This document shows positions 21,632 to 31,006 of a stretch of 35,152 nucleotides of DNA, one piece after another. The stretch spans positions 1 through 35,152 of the forward strand of contig NZ_QRCT01000025.1 in the NCBI RefSeq assembly GCF_003363435.1, given 5' to 3'. This stretch comes from Anaerosacchariphilus polymeriproducens (GTDB lineage: Bacteria; Bacillota; Clostridia; Lachnospirales; Lachnospiraceae). The notes beneath the pieces are model-generated. The model worked only from the letters and a program-made list of their open reading frames with translations, was not told the DNA's origin and ran no database searches. Both the position numbers and the translations under genes were made by a program. Numbering within the stretch: the stretch's first letter is position 1; the number at the start of each line of letters is the position of its first letter.

Positions 21632-24361
21632 ATGAAGTTTCAAAAGAATAAGGGGGAAAGAAGTTTGGGAATATATTTCGTTGTATATTCCCTTATCTTC
21701 TTTCTTATTTATATTATAGGTTATAGAGAATTTTGGGAAAATCAGATATCTTTTATTTGGAGAGCCGATGGTTATTCTCAGCACTTCCCAACCATGGTTT
21801 ATTTGGGAAAGTATTATCGTGAGATATTAGAGAATTTAAGTCATGGCAGATTTACGTTACCAATGTATGATTTCACGGTTGGTATGGGACAGAATATCAT
21901 TGGAGTGCTCAATTATTATGGTTTGGGAGATATTTTTTTGCTCTTGAGTACGTTTGTAACGGAACAAAATGCGGAGTCTTTTTACAAATTTTTTATTCTA
22001 TTACGTATGTTTTTATGTGGAATTAGTTTTACATGTTTCTGTTTTTACATGAACAAGCCTAAAAAATTAGCAATAATCGGTTCTGTCTGTTATGTTTTTT
22101 GCGGATTTGCTGTTTTTTCAGGGATACGACATCCGTATTTCTTAAATCCGATGATATTTCTTCCTATTATAATCATAGGAATAGATAAAGTATTAAAAGG
22201 AAAAAGACCTTTTCTGTTTATTTTTACTGTTTTTTTATCAGCTTGTGCAGGATTTTATTTCTTCTATATGGAAACTATAATGATATTTATTTACGCTTTA
22301 ATTCGCTATGTGGCGCTTTATCGTAAAAAGTCTCTGGCACATTTTGCAAAAGTGGCAGGGAAAGCATTAGGGTATTATTTAATAGGAATTAGTTTGTCCG
22401 GCGTTATTTTATTTCCAGCGTTGGAACAGTTTTTTACAAGTAGTCGAGCAAATGATAGTGTTAATCAGATTCCTATAAGCAAACTGTTATTTTATTCTCC
22501 TATAGAATATGGATATGAATATGTGAATTTTATTTCTGCGCCCGCGATATGGTCTTGTATTGGAATGACTGCAATAACGATGTTGGCCGTTATTATATTA
22601 TTTTGCAAGAAAAGAAAAATTTACTGGCAGTTACAATTTGGATGTATGATTGGTTTTTTGCTTTTGCTAATTCCGTTAGGTGGATATATATTGAATGGGT
22701 TTTCCTATGTTGCTAATCGCTGGACATTTGCATTTGCCTTTTTACTGGCATATGTAATTACCTGTATGATACCGAAACTAATGAATTTAAAAAAGAAAGA
22801 AGTCTTTTTATTAGGGGCAGCAACGCTTGTTTATACAGTCGTTGTTTTTGGACTGGCAGTAAAATATACTAAATTATGCACTTTTGCAGTTGGGATGTTA
22901 TGGGTTTTTTATGGTACAACTTTGTTATTTACTTGGTTAAATAAAAGAATGAAAAGTAAATTAGTAAAAAATATCCAGATTCTAGTAATACTTTCACTAG
23001 TTGTAATTAACTGTATTGCAAATATTAGAATAACCTGTGATAAAAAGTGTGATAATTATGTAAGCAGCTTTCTTGAAAATAAAACAGCCCTCTCTACTAC
23101 AAAAGAAACTACAAAATTATTGCAGGAAGTAAAAGATAATCAGGATTTTTATCGAGTAGATGCTGTTAATAAGAGTCATGTGAATGAAGGTATGATAAGC
23201 AATTATAATGGATTGAGTGCCTATTTTAGTTTATTAAACAGTAATATTCCAAGAACACTGACAGAGCTGAAGTGTTCTCCGGATGTTCCTTTACCACATA
23301 AAATTGAAGGCGTGGATCAAAGAACTATTTTAGAAACTTTGTTGGGTACGAAATATTTAACAACGAAAGACAGCAAGAAAATACCTTATGGTTTTGAAAA
23401 AGTTCATATAAACTCATCAAACAGTAATGGGTTAGAAATTTATGAAAATAAAAATGCATTACCATTTGGATATACTTATTCTAGTATGATTTCTCAAGAA
23501 GAATATCAAAAGAAGTCAGTATTGGAAAAACAGGAGTCACTGCTTCAAACAGCAGTTATTTCAAATGCATCCAAAAAAGATTTATTAAAATATAGAGACT
23601 TAATCCAAAATCCGATATTGACAAACAATATGAAAGAATTAAATTATACAATGAGTTTTAAGGATGTTAAGTGGGAAAAAGATGGTGCATTGCGAGTTAA
23701 TAAGAAGGGAGCATCCATAAAACTTCATTTTGATGGAGTTCCAAATAGTGAGACCTATCTTTGCATCAATGGTTTAGATTCAAATTCGTCTGGAATAGAA
23801 AAGTTTGCGCTTAAAATAAAAAGTCAAGGGAATAAAAAAAGTGTAAATGTTACATCAGATATTTATAATTGGTATACAGGAAATCAAGACTATATGATAA
23901 ATCTAGGGTATAGCCGTGAAGGAAAGGATAGTCTAACGATTCTTTTTCCACAGAAAGGAAAATTCAAGCTTAAAAATATTCAACTATACGCATATACCTT
24001 CTTAGATTATGAAAATCAAGTGAATGAATTAAGAAAAGAAACATTGCAAAACCTTGCAATTGAGACAAATAAAGTTTCGGGAACGATTCAACTGACAAAA
24101 CCAAAACTTTTATGTATGAGTATGGAATATGATAAAGGATGGAGTGTCTATGTGGATGGGAAGAAAGAGACAACATGTATGGTAAATGGAATGTTCTTGG
24201 GTGTAATGTTAGAGGAAGGAAATCATGAGATTGAATGTCGATACATGACACCCGGATTGCCTGCAGGTCTCATTTCCAGTATGATAGGACTTGTAATTAT
24301 CATATTAATGTTACTGTTTAACCTTACAAAAAAAACTACGTCATCGGAAAATTTATTATAA
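21632..24361 (+). CDS. YfhO-family polytopic membrane protein (GT-C-like)
   Basis: The 909-residue protein has about 12 membrane segments in residues 15-480, a large extracytoplasmic domain (about 485-870) and a final membrane helix (about 875-900). The first loop after TM1 carries RADGYSQHFPTMVYLGKYY and LPMYDFTVGMGQNIIG, both typical of YfhO, with an acidic residue pair in the loop as in GT-C glycosyltransferases that use polyprenyl-phosphate sugars. Characterised YfhO proteins in Bacillus and Listeria decorate lipoteichoic acid with sugars outside the cell. The target here is unknown, since no teichoic acid genes are nearby. It ends at a terminator shared with the convergent tRNA-Ser. Confidence 0.88.
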   Translation: MKFQKNKGERSLGIYFVVYSLIFFLIYIIGYREFWENQISFIWRADGYSQHFPTMVYLGKYYREILENLSHGRFTLPMYDFTVGMGQNIIGVLNYYGLGDIFLLLSTFVTEQNAESFYKFFILLRMFLCGISFTCFCFYMNKPKKLAIIGSVCYVFCGFAVFSGIRHPYFLNPMIFLPIIIIGIDKVLKGKRPFLFIFTVFLSACAGFYFFYMETIMIFIYALIRYVALYRKKSLAHFAKVAGKALGYYLIGISLSGVILFPALEQFFTSSRANDSVNQIPISKLLFYSPIEYGYEYVNFISAPAIWSCIGMTAITMLAVIILFCKKRKIYWQLQFGCMIGFLLLLIPLGGYILNGFSYVANRWTFAFAFLLAYVITCMIPKLMNLKKKEVFLLGAATLVYTVVVFGLAVKYTKLCTFAVGMLWVFYGTTLLFTWLNKRMKSKLVKNIQILVILSLVVINCIANIRITCDKKCDNYVSSFLENKTALSTTKETTKLLQEVKDNQDFYRVDAVNKSHVNEGMISNYNGLSAYFSLLNSNIPRTLTELKCSPDVPLPHKIEGVDQRTILETLLGTKYLTTKDSKKIPYGFEKVHINSSNSNGLEIYENKNALPFGYTYSSMISQEEYQKKSVLEKQESLLQTAVISNASKKDLLKYRDLIQNPILTNNMKELNYTMSFKDVKWEKDGALRVNKKGASIKLHFDGVPNSETYLCINGLDSNSSGIEKFALKIKSQGNKKSVNVTSDIYNWYTGNQDYMINLGYSREGKDSLTILFPQKGKFKLKNIQLYAYTFLDYENQVNELRKETLQNLAIETNKVSGTIQLTKPKLLCMSMEYDKGWSVYVDGKKETTCMVNGMFLGVMLEEGNHEIECRYMTPGLPAGLISSMIGLVIIILMLLFNLTKKTTSSENLL

Positions 24362-24366
24362 AAAAA

Positions 24367-24403
24367 GAAAGTATCTGAAATTGACAATCAGGTACTTTCT
24401 TTT
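24367..24403. terminator. Bidirectional terminator, yfhO-type gene / tRNA-Ser
   Basis: GAAAGTATCTGA (24367-24378) pairs with TCAGGTACTTTC (24388-24399) with one wobble pair. T4 follows on the plus strand and T6 on the minus strand. Confidence 0.85.
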
Positions 24404-24404
24404 A

Positions 24405-24489
24405 CGGAGAGCATGGGATTCGAACCCACGGTGGGAGAACCCACACGGCTTTTCGAGAGCCGCACCTTAAACCACTCGGACAACTCTCC
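24405..24489 (-). tRNA. tRNA-Ser (anticodon CGA)
   Basis: An 85-base class II tRNA with 5' GGAGAG, D-loop GAGTGGTTTAAGG, anticodon loop CTCGAAA (anticodon CGA, reading UCG) closed by CGGCT/AGCCG. It has a long variable arm (GTGGGTTCTCCCAC), T-loop GGTTCGAATCC and 3' CTCTCCG. CCA is not encoded. It is a lone tRNA gene with its own promoter. Confidence 0.96.
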
Positions 24490-24499
24490 AACAAATCAA

Positions 24500-24529
24500 A
24501 TTATAATACGAATATTGGAGTAAAGTCAA
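24500..24529 (-). promoter_or_regulatory. Promoter of tRNA-Ser
   Basis: On the minus strand TTGACT (24529-24524), 18 bases, TATAAT (24505-24500), ten bases before the tRNA 5' end. Confidence 0.8.
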
Positions 24530-24629
24530 CAATTAAAAAAAATCTATTGTTTCGAATTTAAAAGTATTATATAATAAATACAGTTAATGCTATAGAGGAA
24601 GATTTAAACCGAAAGATGAGGTGGACAAA

Positions 24630-25703
24630 ATGAAGCGGATAGGATTATTGACCAGTGGTGGTGACTGCCAGGCTTTAAATGCGGCAATGCGCGGTGTTGT
24701 AAAAGGAATCTGTTCTATGACAGATGAAGTTGAAATTTATGGATTCGATGAAGGTTATAAAGGATTGATTTATGGAAACTATCGCATGTTATCTTCTCAG
24801 GATTTTTCGGGTATTCTCACTCATGGCGGAACGATATTAGGTACATCAAGACAACCGTTTAAGTTAATGAGGACACCTGATAAAAACGGGCTGGATAAAG
24901 TAGAAGCAATGAAGAACAATTATGCCAAATTGAATTTGGATTGTCTTGTTATTTTAGGTGGAAATGGAACACATAAAACGGCTAATTTGTTGAGAGAAGA
25001 AGGTTTGAATATTATTACGTTACCCAAAACGATTGATAATGATTTGTGGGGAACTGATATGACTTTTGGATTTCAAAGTGCAGTAGATATTGCTACAAAT
25101 GCTATTGATTATATTCATACTACGGCAGCTTCTCACCGTAGAGTTTTTATCGTAGAAGTGATGGGACATAAAGTTGGTTGGTTAACTTTATATGCAGGTA
25201 TTGCCGGAGGAGCTGATATTATTCTGATACCGGAAATTCCATATGATATAGATTGTATAGCAAAAGCAATTCATAATAGAGTGAAAGCCGGAAAGGATTT
25301 TACCATATTGGCAGTAGCAGAAGGAGCTGTTTCCATAGAAGATGCAGCACTTTCTAAGAAAGTATTAAAAGAGAAGCGCAAAAAGAATCCTTACCCTTCT
25401 GTATCCTATGAATTAGCAGAGGGAATTCGAGAAGCTACAGGAGAAGAAGTACGTGTTACTGTTCCTGGACATATGCAGCGTGGTGGAAGCCCATGTCCAT
25501 ATGATAGAGTGTTGACTACCAGATTAGGCGCGGCGGCAGCAGAATTAATTATGTCTGGTGAATATGGTTATATGGTAGGAGTGAAGAATGACGAAACTGT
25601 CAAGATTCCATTACAGGAAGTGGCAGGCAGGCTTAAGATGGTACAACCCGATTCTCAGATTATTAAACAAGCTAAACGAACAGGAATAAGTTTTGGAATT
25701 TAA
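24630..25703 (+). CDS. 6-phosphofructokinase (group III type)
   Basis: The 357-residue glycolytic enzyme phosphorylates fructose 6-phosphate. It has GLLTSGGDCQALNAAMRG at the N-terminus, PKTIDNDLWGTDMTFGF with the catalytic Asp136, and GHMQRGGSP near the C-terminus. The donor-selecting positions read GGNGT (Gly113, the E. coli Gly104 position) and PKTIDND (Lys133, the Gly124 position). Gly with Lys is seen in ATP-using group III enzymes such as those of actinomycetes, while PPi enzymes have Asp with Lys. ATP is therefore more likely, but Asn112 replaces the usual Mg-binding Asp103. A GTG at 24621 is in frame; ATG 24630 has GAGGTGG 5 bases before it and gives the usual MKRIG start. It is monocistronic, between tRNA-Ser and dnaX. 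Confidence 0.92.
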   Translation: MKRIGLLTSGGDCQALNAAMRGVVKGICSMTDEVEIYGFDEGYKGLIYGNYRMLSSQDFSGILTHGGTILGTSRQPFKLMRTPDKNGLDKVEAMKNNYAKLNLDCLVILGGNGTHKTANLLREEGLNIITLPKTIDNDLWGTDMTFGFQSAVDIATNAIDYIHTTAASHRRVFIVEVMGHKVGWLTLYAGIAGGADIILIPEIPYDIDCIAKAIHNRVKAGKDFTILAVAEGAVSIEDAALSKKVLKEKRKKNPYPSVSYELAEGIREATGEEVRVTVPGHMQRGGSPCPYDRVLTTRLGAAAAELIMSGEYGYMVGVKNDETVKIPLQEVAGRLKMVQPDSQIIKQAKRTGISFGI

Positions 25704-25744
25704 ATAAAAATGATTAGATATCTAAATTGAAACAATAAAACGAA

Positions 25745-25769
25745 TGGCAGGATTGAAGAAATCCTGCCA
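25745..25769 (+). terminator. Perfect hairpin after the phosphofructokinase gene
   Basis: TGGCAGGATT (25745-25754) pairs perfectly with AATCCTGCCA (25760-25769) around a 5-base loop. No U-run follows (AAACATTG), so it may be a weak terminator, an RNA stabiliser or a leader element of dnaX. Confidence 0.45.
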
Positions 25770-25787
25770 AAACATTGAAATGGTTCA

Positions 25788-25804
25788 AGGATAACTGTTG
25801 TCCT
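25788..25804 (+). promoter_or_regulatory. Operator-like 17-bp palindrome upstream of dnaX
   Basis: AGGATAAC-T-GTTGTCCT is a near-perfect palindrome with one non-Watson-Crick position per arm, ending 28 bases before dnaX. It could be a protein site or a tiny hairpin. No clear sigma-A promoter is seen around it. Confidence 0.3.
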
Positions 25805-25832
25805 ATAGATTATATAGAAAGGAAAGAGCACA

Positions 25833-27413
25833 ATGTCATATACAGCTCTTTATCGAAAGTTTCGTCCTGGGGAATTTGAAGATGTCAAGGGACAGGAACA
25901 TATTGTAACTACATTAAAAAATCAAATAAAAGCAGACCGTATTGGTCATGCTTATCTTTTTTGTGGAACAAGAGGAACAGGAAAAACGACAATTGCAAAG
26001 ATATTGGCAAAAGCAGTAAATTGCGAGAGCCCAATAGATGGAAGTCCCTGCAATGAATGTCCTACTTGTAAATCCATAAACGAAGGCACATCAATGAATG
26101 TGATAGAAATCGATGCAGCATCCAATAATGGAGTAGACAATATTCGGGAAATCCGTGATGAAGTAACATATTCACCAACAGAAGGGAAGTATAAAGTCTA
26201 TATTATTGATGAGGTTCATATGCTGTCTATAGGAGCATTTAATGCACTTCTTAAAACACTAGAAGAACCTCCTTCCTATGTCATATTTATTTTGGCAACA
26301 ACAGAAGCTCACAAAATACCGATTACAATTCTTTCAAGATGTCAAAGATATGATTTTAAAAGAATAACGATAGAAACAATCTCTCAAAGATTAAAAGATC
26401 TTATGGTCCATGAGCAAATAGAGGTGGAAGATAAAGCCATACGTTATATTGCCAAGAAGGCAGATGGTTCTATGAGGGATGCATTAAGTTTATTAGATCA
26501 ATGTATTGCATTTTATTTAGGAGAAACACTAACTTATAACCATGTATTAGAAGTGCTTGGTGCTGTAGACACTGAAGTCTTTAGCAAGTTATTACGTAAA
26601 ATTATAGATAAAGATATCGTAGGAGCTATAGAGCAATTAGAAGTTCTTATTATACAAGGAAGAGAACTGGGGCAGTTTATTATAGATTTCACATGGTATT
26701 TAAGAAATTTGATGTTAGTGAAAAATTCGGATGATATGGAAGATGTAATTGATATATCTACAGAGAATTTATTACAACTAAAAGAAGAAGCAGAAATGGT
26801 TGATATGGATACAATTCTTCGTTTTATTCGTATATTTTCTGATTTGTCAAATCAAATTAAATATGCCAGTCAGAAAAGAGTTTTAGTAGAGATAGCAATT
26901 ATAAAATTGTGCAAACCTACTATGGAAAATAATATGGACTCTATTCTAGAACGTATTGCTCAATTAGAAAAGCAAATCGATGAAGGAGTATCTGTGCAGA
27001 AACAGTTTCAAAGCACTTATGTTGAGTCATCCGTATCACACGAACCACTAGAAAGACCAGAACTACCAAAGGCTATTCCAGAAGATATCAGACAGGTCGT
27101 ACAAAGTTGGAAGAGCATTATTGCAAGTGGCTCAGGAATTATCAAAACACATTTGAAAGCAGCCAAATTAAGTTTAGGAGGAGAGAATCGCCTTTTGGTT
27201 GTAGTCGAAGATGAATTGGCAGAAGGCTATCTGAATAGAGAGGAACATAAAAATGATCTAGAACAGTTGATAGCAGATAAAGTTGGCAAAGAAGTTGAAG
27301 TAGAAGTTCGGTTGAATCAGACCAATCGACCATTCGAAGACAGCTTTGTTGATATAGAAAAATTAATTAATATGGATATTACCATAGAAGAGGAAGAAGA
27401 AGGAGGAATATAA
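25833..27413 (+). CDS. dnaX: DNA polymerase III subunits gamma/tau
   Basis: The 526-residue clamp-loader ATPase has the N-terminal [12 protein letters not shown] start, Walker [10 protein letters not shown] (Lys51), a four-Cys zinc module ([17 protein letters not shown]), Walker B IIDEVHML and sensor-1 ATTEAHKIP. Domain III follows (about 220-360). The C-terminal part (about 400-526) corresponds to the tau-specific region and is short. It loads the beta clamp and links the polymerase to the helicase. No obvious A/AAA-AAG slippage site was noticed. The gene is followed after 1 base by ebfC, whose ribosome site GGAGG lies in the dnaX end, so they are translated together. Confidence 0.96.
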   Translation: MSYTALYRKFRPGEFEDVKGQEHIVTTLKNQIKADRIGHAYLFCGTRGTGKTTIAKILAKAVNCESPIDGSPCNECPTCKSINEGTSMNVIEIDAASNNGVDNIREIRDEVTYSPTEGKYKVYIIDEVHMLSIGAFNALLKTLEEPPSYVIFILATTEAHKIPITILSRCQRYDFKRITIETISQRLKDLMVHEQIEVEDKAIRYIAKKADGSMRDALSLLDQCIAFYLGETLTYNHVLEVLGAVDTEVFSKLLRKIIDKDIVGAIEQLEVLIIQGRELGQFIIDFTWYLRNLMLVKNSDDMEDVIDISTENLLQLKEEAEMVDMDTILRFIRIFSDLSNQIKYASQKRVLVEIAIIKLCKPTMENNMDSILERIAQLEKQIDEGVSVQKQFQSTYVESSVSHEPLERPELPKAIPEDIRQVVQSWKSIIASGSGIIKTHLKAAKLSLGGENRLLVVVEDELAEGYLNREEHKNDLEQLIADKVGKEVEVEVRLNQTNRPFEDSFVDIEKLINMDITIEEEEEGGI

Positions 27414-27414
27414 C

Positions 27415-27762
27415 ATGGCGAAACGTGGAGGATTTCCAGGCGGAGGAATGCCGGGAAATATGAATAATTTAATGAAACAGGCTCAAAAAATGCAGAAGCA
27501 GATGGAAGAGGCGACTAAGGAATTAGAAGCGAAGGAAGTAACTGCAAAAGCAGGTGGTGGAGCAGTTGAAGTTACCGTTTCCGGTAAAAAAGAAGTAACA
27601 AAAGTGAAACTTACAGAAGAAATAGTGGATCCCGATGACATTGAAATGTTAGAAGATTTAATTATGGCAGCAACAAATGAAGCCTTGAGACAAATGGAAG
27701 AAATATCCAGTAATTCCATGTCAAAGATTACAGGAGGACTTGGCGGCGGATTCCCGTTTTAA
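27415..27762 (+). CDS. YbaB/EbfC family nucleoid-associated protein
   Basis: The 115-residue DNA-binding dimer has a Gly-rich start ([20 protein letters not shown]), a long helix ([20 protein letters not shown]) and a beta region ([19 protein letters not shown]) with a C-terminal Gly-rich tail. The family coats or bends DNA, and the conserved position between dnaX and recR links it to DNA replication and repair. GGAGG precedes the ATG. Confidence 0.94.
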   Translation: MAKRGGFPGGGMPGNMNNLMKQAQKMQKQMEEATKELEAKEVTAKAGGGAVEVTVSGKKEVTKVKLTEEIVDPDDIEMLEDLIMAATNEALRQMEEISSNSMSKITGGLGGGFPF

Positions 27763-27785
27763 TCCCATAAGGAGAGATATAGTAT

Positions 27786-28382
27786 ATGGATTACTATAGC
27801 AGCCAGATAAGTAAATTAATAGAAGAATTATCCAGGTTACCCGGGATAGGTGCAAAATCAGCACAAAGACTGGCATTTCATATTATAAATATGCCGTATG
27901 AAAATGTAGAGCAATTATCTTCATCTATTATAGAAGCAAAAAAAAATATAAGATACTGTAAACAATGCTTTACTTTAACGGATAAAGAGTTATGTCCTAT
28001 TTGCAGCAATCCCAAACGCGATGCTAAGATGATAATGGTTGTTGAAAATACAAGAGATTTGGTGGCATACGAAAAGACAGGTAAATTTCAAGGAGTTTAT
28101 CACGTATTGCATGGTGCTATTTCACCAATGTTGGGAATTGGACCGGGAGATATCAAATTAAAAGAACTTATGCAACGGCTACAGCAGGAGGTAGAGGAAG
28201 TAATTATTGCGACTAATTCCAGCTTAGAAGGAGAAACTACAGCTATGTATATTAGTAAATTAATAAAGCCAACTGGAATTAAAGTCAGTAGAATTGCCAG
28301 CGGAGTACCCGTTGGAGGAGATATTGAATATATTGATGAAGTGACTCTGCTTCGTGCATTAGAAGGAAGAATAGAGTTGTAA
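27786..28382 (+). CDS. recR: Recombination mediator protein RecR
   Basis: The 198-residue DNA repair protein acts with RecO (and RecF) to load RecA on SSB-coated single-stranded DNA. It has an N-terminal helix-hairpin-helix ([19 protein letters not shown]), a C4 zinc finger (Cys58, Cys61, Cys70, Cys73 in CKQC and CPIC), a Toprim domain starting [11 protein letters not shown], and [18 protein letters not shown] near the end. Length is standard. It is third in the dnaX-ebfC-recR operon, 23 bases after ebfC, with GGAGAG as ribosome site. Confidence 0.96.
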   Translation: MDYYSSQISKLIEELSRLPGIGAKSAQRLAFHIINMPYENVEQLSSSIIEAKKNIRYCKQCFTLTDKELCPICSNPKRDAKMIMVVENTRDLVAYEKTGKFQGVYHVLHGAISPMLGIGPGDIKLKELMQRLQQEVEEVIIATNSSLEGETTAMYISKLIKPTGIKVSRIASGVPVGGDIEYIDEVTLLRALEGRIEL

Positions 28383-28403
28383 TTAGGAATTATAAAAAAA
28401 AGC

Positions 28404-28432
28404 TAGACAATTAAAGAAAAACATGTTATGGT
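28404..28432 (+). promoter_or_regulatory. Promoter of the transketolase operon
   Basis: TAGACA (28404-28409), 17 bases, TATGGT (28427-28432). Confidence 0.6.
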
Positions 28433-28480
28433 TTGACCGTTACAAACGAAAACACTAATAGATATAAAGGTGGTAAAATA

Positions 28481-29317
28481 ATGAACAAATTAGAACTTCA
28501 AAAGATTGCAAATGAAGTCCGAAGAGGTGTTATTGTATCAACACATAGTGCAAAAGCAGGCCATCCGGGCGGCTCGCTTTCAGCAGCAGATGTAATAACT
28601 TATTTGTATTTTAAAGAAATGAATATAGACCCTAAAGATCCACAAAAACCGGATAGGGATCGTTTTGTTTTATCAAAGGGTCATTCCGCGCCCGCATTAT
28701 ATGCAGCTTTAGCCCATAGAGGATTTTTTCCGGTAGAAGATTTACTTACATTACGGCGTATTGGATCATATCTACAGGGCCATCCGGATATGAAACGAGT
28801 ACCAGGTGTTGATATGTCAACAGGTTCTCTTGGACAAGGAGTTTCTGCAGCTGTTGGGATGGCGAAGGCTGGAAAAGTTTGTGGTGATGATTATCGCGTA
28901 TATACTCTATTAGGGGATGGAGAGATTGAAGAGGGACAAGTTTGGGAAGCTGCAATGTTTGCAGGATTTCATGAACTTGATAATTTAGTTGTTATGATAG
29001 ATAATAACAATCTACAAATAGATGGATCTATTGATACGGTATGTTCACCTTATCCAATAGAAGAAAAATTTGAAGCATTTAAATTTCATGTTATTACCAT
29101 TGATGCACATGATTTTGATCAGATAGAGGCTGCATTTAAGGAAGCCAGAGAAACAAAAGGAAAACCTACAGCCATTATACTCAAGAGTATTAAAGGAAAA
29201 GGTGTTTCTTTCATGGAAAATGAAGTAGAATGGCATGGGGTTGCCCCAAATGATGAAGAATGCAAAAGAGCATTAGAAGATTTAGATAAGGTAGGTGAAG
29301 CGTTATGTCAGAAGTAA
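28481..29317 (+). CDS. Transketolase, N-terminal subunit
   Basis: The 278-residue protein holds the thiamine-diphosphate pyrophosphate-binding half of a split transketolase: KAGHPGGSLSAAD, LSKGHSAPALYA, and the ThDP/Mg motif GDGEIEEGQVWEAAMFAG followed by NNNLQIDG. With the next gene it transfers two-carbon ketol units in the non-oxidative pentose phosphate pathway. Split transketolases are common in Clostridia and Archaea. An in-frame ATG at 28433 would add 16 unlike residues. ATG 28481 has AAAGGTGG 8 bases before it and begins MNKLELQKIANEVRR. It overlaps the next gene by 13 bases. Confidence 0.94.
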   Translation: MNKLELQKIANEVRRGVIVSTHSAKAGHPGGSLSAADVITYLYFKEMNIDPKDPQKPDRDRFVLSKGHSAPALYAALAHRGFFPVEDLLTLRRIGSYLQGHPDMKRVPGVDMSTGSLGQGVSAAVGMAKAGKVCGDDYRVYTLLGDGEIEEGQVWEAAMFAGFHELDNLVVMIDNNNLQIDGSIDTVCSPYPIEEKFEAFKFHVITIDAHDFDQIEAAFKEARETKGKPTAIILKSIKGKGVSFMENEVEWHGVAPNDEECKRALEDLDKVGEALCQK

Positions 29318-30249
29318 AAAGAATCGCAACAAGAGTCAGTTATGGACAGACATTAGCAGAATTAGGCGCAGAACATGATGATATATTTGTTTTAGACGCT
29401 GATTTAGCCGCATCTACACAAACAGGAATTTTTAAAAAAGTTTTTCCGGAACGCCACATTGACTGCGGGATTGCGGAAGCTAACATGATGAGTATGGCAG
29501 CAGGTATTGCATCTACCGGAAAAACAGTTTTTGCCAGTTCTTTTGCTATGTTTGCGGCAGGAAGGGCTTTTGAACAAGTTCGTAATTCTATTGGATATTC
29601 AAAACTTAATGTAAAAATAGGAGCAACACATGCAGGAGTTTCAGTAGGTGAGGATGGAGCATCCCATCAATGTATTGAAGATATGGCTCTAATGAGGGCT
29701 ATTCCTGGTATGGTAGTCATTAGTCCTGCGGATGATATTGAAGCAAGAGCTGCAGTCCGTGCGGCATATGAATATGAAGGACCAGTCTATTTGAGATTAG
29801 GCAGACTTGCCGTTCCGATTATAAATGACCATGAAGATTACAAGTTTGAACTTGGAAAAGGCGTAGTTTTACGTGAAGGAAAAGATATTACAATTATCGC
29901 CACTGGATTATGTGTAAAAGAAGCAGTTGAAGCAACTGAAAAATTAGTAGCAGATGGTGTAGATGTTAATTTAATTAATATTCATACCGTTAAACCTATT
30001 GATGAGGATTTGGTGGTTGAAGCAGCCAAAAAGACGAAGAAAGTTGTTACAGTAGAAGAGCATACTGTAATAGGTGGATTAGGTAGTGCCGTATGTGATG
30101 TGTTATGTCGAAAAGCTCCTTCTCAAGTTTTAAAAATAGGAATTCAGGATATATTTGGTGAATCTGGCCCTGCTCTTGAACTATTGAAGAAATATGAGTT
30201 GGATGCAGAAGGAATTTATAAACAAGTGAATGCATTTTTAAGTGAGTAG
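29305..30249 (+). CDS. Transketolase, C-terminal subunit
   Basis: The 314-residue partner carries the pyrimidine-binding half (about 1-170), with HIDCGIAEANMMSMAAGIA containing the Glu that activates ThDP and GVSVGEDGASHQ. The transketolase C-terminal domain (about 185-310) contains EEHTVIGGLGSAV. It functions only as a complex with the N-terminal subunit. The 13-base overlap points to translational coupling and equal amounts of both. The HD-domain gene follows 16 bases later. Confidence 0.94.
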   Translation: MSEVKRIATRVSYGQTLAELGAEHDDIFVLDADLAASTQTGIFKKVFPERHIDCGIAEANMMSMAAGIASTGKTVFASSFAMFAAGRAFEQVRNSIGYSKLNVKIGATHAGVSVGEDGASHQCIEDMALMRAIPGMVVISPADDIEARAAVRAAYEYEGPVYLRLGRLAVPIINDHEDYKFELGKGVVLREGKDITIIATGLCVKEAVEATEKLVADGVDVNLINIHTVKPIDEDLVVEAAKKTKKVVTVEEHTVIGGLGSAVCDVLCRKAPSQVLKIGIQDIFGESGPALELLKKYELDAEGIYKQVNAFLSE

Positions 30250-30265
30250 GAATCAGGATTAAAGA

Positions 30266-30790
30266 ATGCGAAAAATAATTGCTTATAAAGCGAAACAAAA
30301 GAAAAGAAGTATAAATCAGGAATTTTTTGAAGTGATTAAAGACATGTACGAACATCCGGCTGTACAAGAGATGAAAAAATATAATCATCATTGTGATACA
30401 GATTGTCTACAACATTGCCTTAATGTTGCCTATTATAATTATCAAATTTGTAAATTCTTAGGTTTAAATGCGAAAGCTGCCGCGCGCGCAGCGATGGTTC
30501 ATGATTTGTTTTTATATGATTGGCATAAACACGCATCGGAAACAGGTGATCGTTTTCATGCCCTGACACATCCAAAAGTGGCTTTGAGAAATGCAAAAAA
30601 GTATTTTAAGCTTACCCCATTGGAACAAGAAATAATCTTAAATCATATGTGGCCGGTCACTTTTTACCGGTCACCCAAAAGCTGGGAATCTTTTATAACG
30701 ACATGTACAGACAAAGTTTGTGGGTTATGTGAGTTTACTACGTTTTATTCATATAAAGTATTTCCAGTAAGACCTTTTAGTCAAAGGTAG
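30266..30790 (+). CDS. HD-domain phosphohydrolase family protein
   Basis: The 174-residue cytoplasmic protein has HD-superfamily metal ligands in order: His in CLQHCLNVA, His-Asp in AAMVHDLFLYDWH, His in ILNHMWPVT and Asp in TTCTDKVCG. The basic N-terminus (MRKIIAYKAKQKKR) is not a signal. HD proteins hydrolyse phosphate esters such as nucleotides or cyclic nucleotides; the substrate cannot be read here. It is likely last in the transketolase operon. The ribosome site is weak (CAGGA). Confidence 0.8.
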   Translation: MRKIIAYKAKQKKRSINQEFFEVIKDMYEHPAVQEMKKYNHHCDTDCLQHCLNVAYYNYQICKFLGLNAKAAARAAMVHDLFLYDWHKHASETGDRFHALTHPKVALRNAKKYFKLTPLEQEIILNHMWPVTFYRSPKSWESFITTCTDKVCGLCEFTTFYSYKVFPVRPFSQR

Positions 30791-30827
30791 TTAAAAAAAT
30801 AGAAGTATAATTTTTTTGTTGGGATAC

Positions 30828-30856
30828 TTGACAAATATAAACGTTAAGAATAATAT
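30828..30856 (+). promoter_or_regulatory. Promoter of the putative antitoxin RNA
   Basis: TTGACA (30828-30833), 17 bases, TAATAT (30851-30856). Downstream there is no ORF of any size before the terminator at 30967-31003. Confidence 0.55.
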
Positions 30857-30862
30857 ATAACA

Positions 30863-31006
30863 AAAGAGATGTATTATAACAATTTATTGTTAAAATAAAA
30901 GATAAGATATTGATTAATTTTAAAAAGGTGCTATCAATAAACGGTTTAGCCCTAGTTTTAGATCATAAAAAATAACCTTACCTTGGCCGGGCGGTTATTT
31001 TTTTTT
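30863..31006 (+). ncRNA. Putative antisense RNA (type I antitoxin)
   Basis: The predicted transcript runs from about 30863 to the bidirectional terminator near 31006, about 140 bases. It overlaps the last codons and the whole 3' untranslated part of the toxin mRNA on the other strand. Near the start it has a 16-base palindrome, TAACAAT-TT-ATTGTTA (30877-30892). It also contains the block GTGCTATCA and CGGTTTAGCCCT (30928-30953), which reappears inverted at the 5' end of the toxin mRNA. Inferred from promoter and terminator placement only. Confidence 0.5.
30967..31003. terminator. Bidirectional terminator shared by toxin and antitoxin RNAs
   Basis: AAAAAATAACC (30967-30977) pairs with GGTTATTTTTT (30993-31003). 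Long T-runs lie on both strands. The toxin stop codon is inside the right arm. Confidence 0.85.
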
